Assembly (NCBI GenBank): GCA_020718925.1
Contig: DYRC01000229.1
Span: forward strand, 1-6,624
Direction of reading: 5' to 3'
From: Desulfonema limicola
Lineage (GTDB): Bacteria > Desulfobacterota > Desulfobacteria > Desulfobacterales > DYRC01
Length of the DNA stretch: 6,624 nucleotides
Shown: positions 1 through 5,931 of the stretch, in pieces
Layout of the letters: every line of letters starts with the position of its first letter
Numbering within the stretch: position 1 is the stretch's first letter
Made by a program: the position numbers and the translations under genes
Notes under the pieces: model-generated
Told to the model about the DNA's origin: nothing
Seen by the model: only the letters and a program-made list of their open reading frames with translations
Database searches by the model: none

Positions 1-8
1 TTGCCTGC

Positions 9-551
9 TCATATCTCCCCATGAACGCTCCCCTGCTTCTGTTCCTCACGGAATTCATTCACTGTTTCCATCGGATTTCTGAGTTCACGCCGGACAACCA
101 GAACCGGGATGTATCCGAGACGCTCCCACAGCGGCGCCAGAATAGCATTGGCTTTTGCCCAGTCAATTCTCCTCAGAAGCGTGTAAACCGCCTTCCGCGT
201 AGGAAGCGCACCCAACTTCTTTTTACCGGCTTCCGGACTGATCCGCTTTGTGGGAAATAGAACCCCGATATACTTATTCCCCCCGGTAAATCCCGAAATA
301 ATCCGGTGAAGGATCAGATGAAGCGGATATACCCTCTTATCCGGACTTCTGGGATCCGGCACTGATTTCAGACGTTCCCAATATAGCTCATGTATTTCTG
401 AAAAAATATCGGGAAGCAGAATCTCCGGCAGTTCTTCAGATACTTCGTTATCTTTAATTGCCCTGATATGCCGTTGACGCTCCGCCTGTCTGTCTTTTCT
501 GTGTCTGGCTGTTTCGCCCGTGTATTTTTTTCGCATAACATACGATAGCAT
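9..551 (-). CDS. ISAs1/H-repeat-like transposase, N-terminal part only
   Basis: The 180-residue product resembles the N-terminal domain that precedes the DDE catalytic domain in ISAs1/H-repeat-associated transposases. It has a DPR motif followed by a basic residue and YPL (residues about 66-77), a hydrophobic helix with GFTGGNKYIG, then LPTR and a TLLRRIDW helix, where the family has a 'P...T..R.LR.ID' stretch. Intact family members are about twice this length and carry DDE residues, none of which are present. The frame stops at 11-9 within a charged segment, so this is a truncated or frameshifted copy, or the first of two split frames: two other frames have start codons overlapping the end (see findings). 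The start is uncertain. ATG at 551 and ATG at 536 are both in frame and neither has a clear ribosome binding site. The N-terminus is very basic. It is transcribed divergently from the decarboxylase operon. No terminal inverted repeat was recognised at its upstream side. Confidence 0.7.
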   Translation of the reverse strand: MLSYVMRKKYTGETARHRKDRQAERQRHIRAIKDNEVSEELPEILLPDIFSEIHELYWERLKSVPDPRSPDKRVYPLHLILHRIISGFTGGNKYIGVLFPTKRISPEAGKKKLGALPTRKAVYTLLRRIDWAKANAILAPLWERLGYIPVLVVRRELRNPMETVNEFREEQKQGSVHGEI

Positions 552-610
552 AAATAATTTTATCTTGCAATAATCTTTTCGTATCCCGATGCGTTATCCT
601 TGAAAAACAG

Positions 611-639
611 TTGACATCACAGTTGCCTATGGTTATATA
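611..639 (+). promoter_or_regulatory. Sigma70-type promoter for the decarboxylase operon
   Basis: A perfect TTGACA (611-616) is followed after 17 bases by TATATA (634-639); TATAGT at 636-641 is an alternative -10 with a 19-base spacer. This predicts a transcript start near 646-650 and a leader of about 60 bases before the first gene at 709. It lies in the gap between the leftward transposase fragment and the rightward operon, which suits it as the operon's main promoter. No other equally good promoter was seen in the gap. Confidence 0.6.
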
Positions 640-671
640 GTTTAAATTTATCTTTTTAAGCCCAACTCACT

Positions 672-696
672 ATCAATGTGATGAATCCCAATTGAT
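672..696 (+). repeat. Small inverted repeat in the operon leader
   Basis: ATCAAT (672-677) and ATTGAT (691-696) are exact inverted repeats separated by 13 bases, ending one base before the AAGGAG ribosome binding site (698-703). The stem is short and A/T-only, so it would be weak in RNA. It could also be an operator half-site pair downstream of the promoter. Its function is unknown and it may be chance. Confidence 0.25.
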
Positions 697-708
697 GAAG
701 GAGACGTA

Positions 709-2259
709 ATGGATTCCAAAGAACTGCTTGAAAAGCTGGAGCAGAAGAACAAACAGGCGCTGGCAGGCGGCGGCGCCAAACGAATCGCAAAACAGCATGA
801 AGCGGGAAAACTGACTGCCCGCGAGCGGATTGACAAACTTCTTGATAAAGGAACATTTATTGAACTTGATCGGTTCAAGGCGCATCGCTGCACAGATTTC
901 GGAATGGAAAAAGACAAAGCGTTAGGCGATGGCGTCGTAACCGGACACGGACTGGTGCATGGTCGTCAGGTCTTTGTATTTGCTCAGGATTTCACTGTTT
1001 TCGGCGGCTCTTTATCGCTGGCTCATGCGGAAAAAATCTGCAAGGTCATGGATATGGCAATGACAGTCGGCGCGCCGGTCATCGGGCTTTCGGATTCCGG
1101 CGGCGCAAGAATTCAGGAAGGCGTGATGAGTCTTGCCGGATATGCGGATATTTTCCTGAAAAATGTCATGGCATCCGGCGTTGTGCCGCAGATTACGGCA
1201 ATTATGGGACCATCTGCCGGAGGCGCGGTCTATTCGCCTGCCTTAACTGACTGGATTTTCATGGTGGAAGGCACCAGCCACATGTTTATCACAGGTCCCG
1301 AAGTCATCAAGTCTGTTACGCGGGAAGTTGTAACCAAAGAAGACTTGGGCGGCGCAATGGCGCACAACTCCGTAAGCGGCGTCGCGCACTTTGCATCGCC
1401 AAACGACGCAGCCTGTATGGAGCGGATTCGGGAGTTGATGAGTTTTCTGCCCAGCAACAACATGGAAGACCCGCCGCGATTGGATACCGGCGATGATCCC
1501 ATGCGCCGGGATGAAGCTTTGCGCGAGGTTGTTCCGGCTGATCCGAACCGTCCGTATGACATCCGCGAAATTATCCGCTCCAACATGGACAGCAATTACT
1601 TTTTTGAAGTACATGAACATTGGGCAAAAAATATCGTGGTCGGCTTCGGGCGAATGGACGGAATGCCGGTGGGCGTGATTGCCAACCAGCCTAATTTCAT
1701 GGCAGGCTGTTTAGACATCAACGCCTCCATCAAGGGCGCCCGCTTTGTACGCTTCTGCGATGCCTTCAATATCCCGCTGATTATCTATGAAGATGTTCCG
1801 GGATTTTTGCCCGGCACACAGCAGGAACACGGCGGAATTATCCGAAACGGCGCGAAACTGATTTATGCGTTCTGCGAAGCCACCGTGCCGAGAATTACCG
1901 TTATTACCCGCAAAGCTTACGGCGGCGCGTATTGTGTGATGAGTTCCAAGCATATCCGGGGCGACTACAACGTGGCGTATCCGACTGCTGAAATTGCGGT
2001 CATGGGCGCGGATGGCGCAGTCAACATTATTTTCAGAGATGAGATCAAAAAAGCCGAAGATGCTCAGGCAGAGCGCAAGCGTCTGGTGGCGGATTATCGT
2101 GAAAAATTTGCCAATCCTTACAAAGCCGCAGAACTCGGCTATATTGATGATGTGATTGACCCGGCGGATACCCGCCCCGTCATCATACAGGCGCTCAGAA
2201 TGCTCAAAACCAAGCGGGATACCAACCCTCCCAAAAAACATGGGAATATCCCTCTGTAA
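709..2259 (+). CDS. mmdA: Methylmalonyl-CoA decarboxylase alpha subunit (carboxyltransferase)
   Basis: This 516-residue cytoplasmic protein transfers a carboxyl group between an acyl-CoA and protein-bound biotin. Length and motifs match the PccB/MmdA carboxyltransferase family: an N-terminal crotonase-like half with SGGAR (130-134) and GPSAGGAVYSPAL (167-179), and a C-terminal half with DVPGFLPG (362-369), QE (372-373), KAYGGAY (402-408) and PTAEIAVMGADGAV (425-438). The two Gly-Gly segments form the oxyanion holes that hold the CoA and biotin carbonyls. The C-terminus PKKHGNIPL is typical of the family. ATG at 709 has AAGGAG (698-703) five bases upstream. Neighbouring beta and biotin carrier genes and the absence of a biotin carboxylase point to the decarboxylase alpha subunit rather than propionyl-CoA carboxylase beta, although sequence alone cannot separate these close relatives. 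Residue 409 is Cys at the position that I align to the acyl-specificity Asp422 of Streptomyces PccB. Confidence 0.88.
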   Translation: MDSKELLEKLEQKNKQALAGGGAKRIAKQHEAGKLTARERIDKLLDKGTFIELDRFKAHRCTDFGMEKDKALGDGVVTGHGLVHGRQVFVFAQDFTVFGGSLSLAHAEKICKVMDMAMTVGAPVIGLSDSGGARIQEGVMSLAGYADIFLKNVMASGVVPQITAIMGPSAGGAVYSPALTDWIFMVEGTSHMFITGPEVIKSVTREVVTKEDLGGAMAHNSVSGVAHFASPNDAACMERIRELMSFLPSNNMEDPPRLDTGDDPMRRDEALREVVPADPNRPYDIREIIRSNMDSNYFFEVHEHWAKNIVVGFGRMDGMPVGVIANQPNFMAGCLDINASIKGARFVRFCDAFNIPLIIYEDVPGFLPGTQQEHGGIIRNGAKLIYAFCEATVPRITVITRKAYGGAYCVMSSKHIRGDYNVAYPTAEIAVMGADGAVNIIFRDEIKKAEDAQAERKRLVADYREKFANPYKAAELGYIDDVIDPADTRPVIIQALRMLKTKRDTNPPKKHGNIPL

Positions 2260-2277
2260 TGAAAGGAGATTGTTTGC

Positions 2278-3426
2278 ATGACATGGGAACATGTACTTGA
2301 GCTGATTAAAAGCATTCTGACCACGCAGACCGGGATTCCGAGTCTGGCGGTGAATCAGGTGCTGATGATGCTCATCGGGTTGTTTTTCCTGTATCTGGCA
2401 ATTGCCAAAGAATATGAGCCGCTGCTGCTGGTGCCTATCGGATTCGGCATTTTTATTGTCAATTTTCCGCTCACGCCGCTCATGGGCTTTTCCGAACACG
2501 GCGCACCGGAACTGATCCGTTTTTTCTACAAATACGGCATAGAATGGGAGATCATTCCCTGCGTCATCTTTCTGGGATTAGGGGCTATGACCGATTTCGG
2601 ACCGCTCATTGCCAATCCCAAAACCCTGATTATCGGCGCTGGCGCACAACTGGGCGTTTTCATCACTTATGTAGGAACGCTGTTTGCCGGTTTTACTCTG
2701 AAAGAAGCTGCATCTGTGGGAATTATCGGAGGCGCGGATGGTCCTACCACGATTTATCTTACGGCTAAAATTGCCCCGCATCTTCTGGGCGCAAACGCCT
2801 TAGCCGCATACTCTTATATGGCAATGGTGCCGCTGATTCAGCCGCCGATTATGCGTCTGTTCACAACACCGGAGCAGCGCAAAATCCGAATGAGACAGTT
2901 AAGACCGGTTTCTCAGCGTGAAAAATTGCTGTTTCCGCTGATCGGCGTAACGCTGATTGTGCTTCTGATTCCGGCAGTTGCGCCTCTGATGGGCATGTTC
3001 ATGTTCGGCAATCTGATGCGCGAATGCGGCGTGGTCAAGCGATTGTCTGATACCGCACAGAATGCGCTGATGAACATTGTTACCATCTTTCTGGGCTTGT
3101 CTGTCGGCGCCACCATGCAGGCAGATGTGTTTCTCAGTTGGAAGCCGTTGATGATATTCTGTTTCGGACTCGTGGACTTTGCCGTATGCACGGCGGGCGG
3201 TATTTTAACAGTTCATATTATGAATATGTTTTTAAAAGAAAAAATGAATCCGCTGATTGGTTCTGCCGGAGTGTCAGCAGTACCGATGTCTGCCCGCGTA
3301 TCGCATTCCGAAGGTTTGAAAGCAGACCCGGATAACTGGCTGATTATGCACGCGATGGGACCTAACCTTGCCGGAGTTATCGGTTCGGCTGCCGCCGCCG
3401 GCATGTTCATTGCGATGTTTCAATAG
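2278..3426 (+). CDS. mmdB: Sodium-translocating decarboxylase beta subunit
   Basis: This 382-residue polytopic inner-membrane protein belongs to the OadB/MmdB/GcdB family. It decarboxylates carboxybiotin and couples this to sodium export. Signature stretches are GAMTDFGPLIANP (102-114), IGGADGPT (150-157), GNLMRECGV (244-252) and NPLIGSAGVSAVPMSAR (324-340). Residues D154, Y180, N324, G328, S333 and R340 correspond, all at an offset of 49, to D203, Y229, N373, G377, S382 and R389 of Klebsiella pneumoniae OadB. I recall these as the residues studied in sodium binding and coupling. The protein is somewhat shorter than the Klebsiella one, mainly at the N-terminus, and otherwise looks complete. 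The start follows an AGGAG (2264-2268) nine bases upstream, 18 bases after the alpha gene. The name mmdB is by context; oadB or gcdB could be equally correct from sequence alone. Confidence 0.92.
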   Translation: MTWEHVLELIKSILTTQTGIPSLAVNQVLMMLIGLFFLYLAIAKEYEPLLLVPIGFGIFIVNFPLTPLMGFSEHGAPELIRFFYKYGIEWEIIPCVIFLGLGAMTDFGPLIANPKTLIIGAGAQLGVFITYVGTLFAGFTLKEAASVGIIGGADGPTTIYLTAKIAPHLLGANALAAYSYMAMVPLIQPPIMRLFTTPEQRKIRMRQLRPVSQREKLLFPLIGVTLIVLLIPAVAPLMGMFMFGNLMRECGVVKRLSDTAQNALMNIVTIFLGLSVGATMQADVFLSWKPLMIFCFGLVDFAVCTAGGILTVHIMNMFLKEKMNPLIGSAGVSAVPMSARVSHSEGLKADPDNWLIMHAMGPNLAGVIGSAAAAGMFIAMFQ

Positions 3427-3435
3427 GAGGGGAAG

Positions 3436-4350
3436 ATGAATGCAAAGTGCAAAGTGCCAATGCAATCGTGGATAATGGCTATATTTTTCGCTCTTGTGCT
3501 GCTTCCTCAGACATTGTGGGCGGCATTCGGGGAAGACTTGGAAAAGCCCAAGCCGGAATTTACCCGTGAGCAGGATAAAATCACGGCAAAATTCATTCCC
3601 AGAGCCAAAAGCACCAGTGTTACGATTGCGTTTGAGGTTTTGGGCGGAAAATTGAAAGACGTAACGCCGGTGGATTTTGCCACTGCCAATCGTCCGGGTA
3701 TAGATTCCAAAGATTTCAGGTCTGAGCTTTATATGCTTGAAATCACGGATGTCAAGCCCGGCGCGGAAGTCAGCGTGTCCATGAGTTCTTCTTTTTTCAG
3801 CAGTTCGACTGAAATATGGGGATTCAATGAAAAGCTCAAAGATTCATGGATGAAGGGCGATACAGAGAACTTGCCGCTTGCCGACCGGGTACGCCAATTG
3901 GTGTTTCAGGTAAAAGACGGCGGGGCTTTTGACGGGGACGGCGCGGCAGATGGCAAGATTGTTCTGGTCTGCGGACCCAAGGATTCATTCTGGGGCTATG
4001 CTATAGGAACCCTGTTCATCCGATTTTTCGGCATATTCATTGTGTTGGGCGTTCTGATGGCAGGTATGATTTTTTCAGGCAAATTTTTTCAATCGCTTGA
4101 AGCCAGACAGCTTAAAACTGTGGCAAAACCGGAGCCTGTGATGCCGGCTGCGGCAAAACCGGTTGAACCTGAAAAAGAGGATGAGATCAGCCCGGAAATA
4201 GCTGCGGCAATCAGCGCGGCATTACATGCCCATTTTACAGCAGCCCAATCGTCAGAGCCGCTTGATTTGTCTCAATCTCTGCTGACCGGCTGGACGCAGC
4301 ACGGACGCCAGCAGATCATGACAGATCGTTTCAAAACGTTTAACCGATAA
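3436..4350 (+). CDS. OadG/MmdD-like subunit with signal peptide and periplasmic domain
   Basis: This 304-residue protein has a basic n-region (K4, K6) and a hydrophobic signal segment (about 11-30, ending LWAA). A periplasmic domain follows (about 31-185), then a membrane span (about 187-213) and a cytoplasmic tail with a Pro/Ala/Glu linker (231-250). The end resembles OadG-type subunits: PEIAAAISAALHAHF (253-267), W286, then GR..IM..R...FNR. OadG/MmdD proteins assemble the sodium-pump decarboxylase complex but are usually only about 80-130 residues with a single N-terminal span, so the periplasmic part is extra. That part contains a DGGAFDGDGAADGKIV stretch (161-176) resembling motifs in 'choice-of-anchor'-type surface domains. 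Translation is probably coupled to the beta gene: AGGAGG (3425-3430) overlaps the beta stop codon, five bases before ATG. An in-frame ATG at 3460 is possible but lacks a ribosome binding site. OadG assignment rests on tail features plus operon position. Confidence 0.7.
   Translation: MNAKCKVPMQSWIMAIFFALVLLPQTLWAAFGEDLEKPKPEFTREQDKITAKFIPRAKSTSVTIAFEVLGGKLKDVTPVDFATANRPGIDSKDFRSELYMLEITDVKPGAEVSVSMSSSFFSSSTEIWGFNEKLKDSWMKGDTENLPLADRVRQLVFQVKDGGAFDGDGAADGKIVLVCGPKDSFWGYAIGTLFIRFFGIFIVLGVLMAGMIFSGKFFQSLEARQLKTVAKPEPVMPAAAKPVEPEKEDEISPEIAAAISAALHAHFTAAQSSEPLDLSQSLLTGWTQHGRQQIMTDRFKTFNR
3441..3457 (+). repeat. Heptamer tandem repeat inside the start of the OadG-like gene
   Basis: TGCAAAG occurs twice in tandem (3441-3447, 3448-3454) followed by a partial third unit TGC. 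It lies within codons 2-8 of the OadG-like gene and encodes part of the N-terminal region before the hydrophobic signal segment. The unit length equals that of the heptamers at 4361-4442, but the sequence differs. It may be a small repeat expansion or chance. Confidence 0.4.
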
Positions 4351-4360
4351 AATAAAATTA

Positions 4361-4442
4361 AATGAGAAGTGAAGAAAATGAGAATTGAAGAATTGAGAAT
4401 TGAGAAATATTTCTCACTTCTCATTTCTCACTTCTCACTTCC
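4361..4442. repeat. Opposed heptamer repeats around a 16-base palindrome
   Basis: The left side has AATGAGA (4361-4367 and 4377-4383) and ATTGAGA twice in tandem (4392-4398, 4399-4405). The right side has four tandem units TTTCTCA, CTTCTCA, TTTCTCA, CTTCTCA (4410-4437) plus a partial CTTCC. The two arrays meet at a perfect palindrome, TGAGAAATATTTCTCA (4401-4416), and are roughly complementary for about 20 bases on each side, so the transcript could form a long imperfect hairpin. The array occupies most of the 109-base gap between the OadG-like and biotin carrier genes. It lacks a T-run typical of an intrinsic terminator, and its AT content makes it a moderate structure. It resembles the short tandem heptamer repeats known from some bacterial genomes. 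Confidence 0.75.
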
Positions 4443-4446
4443 AAAT

Positions 4447-4450
4447 GAGG
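4447..4450 (+). promoter_or_regulatory. Ribosome binding site that fixes the biotin carrier start
   Basis: GAGG at 4447-4450 lies nine bases before ATG 4460. The open frame extends upstream to a TTG at 4400 and an ATG at 4445, but those would begin inside, or at the end of, the heptamer repeats and lack a suitable site. The GAGG overlaps the 4445 ATG, so 4460 is the best start. Confidence 0.6.
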
Positions 4451-4459
4451 TTTTCAGAA

Positions 4460-4900
4460 ATGAATTATAAGATTGCTATCGGAGAAAAAAAATTCGATGT
4501 CGAAGTCGGCGAGATCAGAGACGGACTTGCACAGGTCAGCGTGAATCATAAGCCATTTGAGGTAAAGATTGAAAATTATGCTGAAATTATGCCGTCGGCA
4601 GCAGCACCGGCGCCCACTGCCCTGAAGACCGCACCGGCTCCTCGTCCTGTAACGATTGCACCTGCTCCCAAACCCGCAGCAGCAGGCGGAAATGTTATCA
4701 GCGCACCCATTTCGGGACTGATAGTAAACGTCATGGTCAAAGCCGGTGATACTGTCAGCGCAGGACAGGTTGTGGCTATATTGGAAGCCATGAAAATGGA
4801 AAACAGCATTGTCAGCAATGTAGCCGGAATAGTGAAGGACGTCCGGGCGCAAAAAGGCGCGGAAGTTGCCACCGGCGATGTTCTCATGGTTATCGGATAA
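4460..4900 (+). CDS. mmdC: Biotin carrier subunit of the decarboxylase
   Basis: This 146-residue biotin carrier shuttles the carboxyl group between the alpha subunit and the membrane beta subunit. An N-terminal segment (1-40) precedes a flexible Ala/Pro-rich linker (about 45-76), followed by a biotinyl domain (about 78-146) with ISAPISG, the biotinylation motif EAMKM (109-113, lysine K112), and the closing GDVLMVIG. Two conserved glycines (G86, G97) mark the hammerhead fold turns. Length and layout match MmdC/GcdC gamma subunits, and the domain is complete. I chose ATG 4460 because of the GAGG at 4447-4450; starts further upstream would translate repeat sequence. It is the last gene of the operon. 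Its TAA stop codon is also the first three bases of a G/C-rich inverted-repeat element. The gene is separated from the other subunits by the heptamer repeats, so its expression level could differ from theirs. Confidence 0.9.
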   Translation: MNYKIAIGEKKFDVEVGEIRDGLAQVSVNHKPFEVKIENYAEIMPSAAAPAPTALKTAPAPRPVTIAPAPKPAAAGGNVISAPISGLIVNVMVKAGDTVSAGQVVAILEAMKMENSIVSNVAGIVKDVRAQKGAEVATGDVLMVIG

Positions 4901-4998
4901 CCCCTCCCCCGACCCCTCCCCGAAACGGAGAGGGGAGTCATAGCGGCAGGTTCCGCTTCTCTCCCCCTTTCCTTTCAGGGAAGTGGGGCGGGGGGTTA
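4898..4998. repeat. G/C-rich inverted-repeat element with three internal hairpins
   Basis: The ends pair: TAACCCCTC (4898-4906) with GGGGGGTTA (4990-4998), nine pairs including one G-T. Inside are three hairpins. The first is CCCCTCCCCG (4913-4922) with CGGAGAGGGG (4926-4935), an AAA loop and one mismatch. The second is GCGG (4943-4946) with CCGC (4953-4956). The third is 4963-4972 with 4979-4988: eight Watson-Crick pairs, one G-T and one mismatch. The result is a cloverleaf-like fold. The base composition contrasts sharply with the flanking genes. It looks like a dispersed palindromic repeat (REP- or MITE-like) and could also slow transcription or stabilise the operon's 3' end, but there is no T-run for a classical terminator. 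Confidence 0.7.
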
Positions 4999-5002
4999 GG
5001 TC

Positions 5003-5007
5003 AGGAG
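5003..5007 (+). promoter_or_regulatory. Ribosome binding site that fixes the sensor-like gene start
   Basis: AGGAG at 5003-5007 touches the first in-frame ATG (5008), leaving no spacing, but lies six bases before the second in-frame ATG (5014). The second ATG is therefore the likely start. Confidence 0.6.
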
Positions 5008-5013
5008 ATGGAT

Positions 5014-5931
5014 ATGGACAAAAAGCCTTATGAAATGAAAACCGTTAATATTATGATCTGGGCAAGCATCGGATGGATATTGGTGCTGGTGCTGGCATTA
5101 TTGTATGGTGAAAAATATCATTCGGCAGATGTCTTGGGTAACAGAGTAAAAAAAAATGAGATATTAGCCCGAATGAAAATCAACATGCTCAAATCCGCTG
5201 AATTGGAAAAAGCTGCGGTCATGGCAGTTACGGATAAAGAATCCGAAGATTTTGCCAAACAATCGCTTAAAGCTGCGGATGACACAGAACGTGATCTGCA
5301 TGAACTTGATTCTCTCACAGGTTCGGACGACGAGACAAGGTTGCTGAAAGAATTTCACAATTGCTGGAAGGATTTCAGGGAAATTGATAAAGTGCTGCTT
5401 GGTTTTGCTGTGCAGAATACTAATCTCAAGGCAGCGGGTTTGTCATATACGAAAGGCGTTGAGGTTGTCAGGCGGTTTGAGCATCTGATGATGAATCTGA
5501 CTGAAAATTGTGATGATGCCCGAATCATAAAACCTGTGTATCAGGCGATGACCGCTTTGCTTAAAATCCATGATCTTGAAGCGCCTCACATCAATGAATC
5601 TGATGATAAACAGATGGATGAGATCGAAGCTGTTATGAAAACTCAGGAAAATCAGGTCAGAAGTTCTATGAAAGCGCTTTCTGATATGATTACAGATGAG
5701 CGGCGGGCTTCTCTTGACGAGGCTTTGGCAGTTTTTACAGAATTTATGAAAATAAATGCAGAAGTCATCAGGCTGTCCCGGCTGAACACCAATATCCGAT
5801 CAGCGGAACTTTCTATGGGAAGAAAACGCAAAACCGTTGCCCGGTGTGAGGAAATTCTCACTTCAATGCAGGAAGCAGCTCGGAGTGAAACCGATTTGTT
5901 ATCCAAGAGGGTGTGGGGTAAATTCAGATAA
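5014..5931 (+). CDS. Membrane-anchored protein with two four-helix-bundle (MCP-like) units
   Basis: This 305-residue protein has one N-terminal membrane span (about residues 11-31) and then a mostly helical, charged region that should lie in the periplasm. It resembles the ligand-binding four-helix-bundle domain of methyl-accepting chemotaxis proteins, and appears twice. Unit one (about 58-149) contains LKSAELEKA, a W118..F121..ID segment and NTNLKAAGLS (135-144). Unit two (about 183-272) contains LKIHDLEA, F244..I247 and NTNIRSAELS (258-267). There is no second membrane span, HAMP domain or signalling domain, so as it stands it cannot transmit a signal by the usual chemoreceptor route. It could be a truncated receptor, or a free-standing periplasmic sensor or scaffold. 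It lies 113 bases after the biotin carrier gene, just past the inverted-repeat element, and no separate promoter is obvious. Whether it is part of the operon is unknown. The start at 5014 is chosen from the AGGAG spacing. Confidence 0.65.
   Translation: MDKKPYEMKTVNIMIWASIGWILVLVLALLYGEKYHSADVLGNRVKKNEILARMKINMLKSAELEKAAVMAVTDKESEDFAKQSLKAADDTERDLHELDSLTGSDDETRLLKEFHNCWKDFREIDKVLLGFAVQNTNLKAAGLSYTKGVEVVRRFEHLMMNLTENCDDARIIKPVYQAMTALLKIHDLEAPHINESDDKQMDEIEAVMKTQENQVRSSMKALSDMITDERRASLDEALAVFTEFMKINAEVIRLSRLNTNIRSAELSMGRKRKTVARCEEILTSMQEAARSETDLLSKRVWGKFR

Larger units (their letters stand above)
709..4900 (+). other. Sodium-pumping acyl-CoA decarboxylase operon (alpha, beta, OadG-like, biotin carrier)
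   Basis: Four same-strand genes encode the subunits expected of a biotin-dependent, sodium-translocating decarboxylase. The first three are separated by 18 and 9 bases and each has a strong ribosome binding site. The fourth follows after 109 bases of repeat sequence. There is one clear promoter, upstream of the first gene. A biotin carboxylase gene is absent, which favours decarboxylation of methylmalonyl-CoA (or a related acyl-CoA) with sodium export over ATP-driven carboxylation. The order alpha-beta-OadG-like-carrier differs from the order I recall for Veillonella and Propionigenium, where the beta gene comes last. Confidence 0.8.

Noticed and set aside
21..260. 79-codon plus-strand frame opposite the transposase fragment
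   Set aside because: It lies antisense to a recognisable transposase domain, has no family features, and is explained as a shadow frame.
709..2259. Propionyl-CoA carboxylase beta subunit as the name of the first gene
   Set aside because: Possible by similarity, but the linked sodium-pump beta subunit and small biotin carrier, without biotin carboxylase, favour the decarboxylase alpha role.
1711..2499. Long (262-codon) minus-strand frame opposite the alpha and beta genes
   Set aside because: It spans the junction of two strongly conserved genes on the other strand and its product shows no recognisable domain; its length is a by-product of codon bias.
4361..4442. CRISPR-like array
   Set aside because: Units are 7 bases in direct tandem without spacers, so this is a short tandem repeat, not CRISPR.
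4898..4998. tRNA gene suggested by the cloverleaf shape
   Set aside because: Arm lengths, loops and the C/G runs do not match tRNA; no T-loop or anticodon arm sequence is present.
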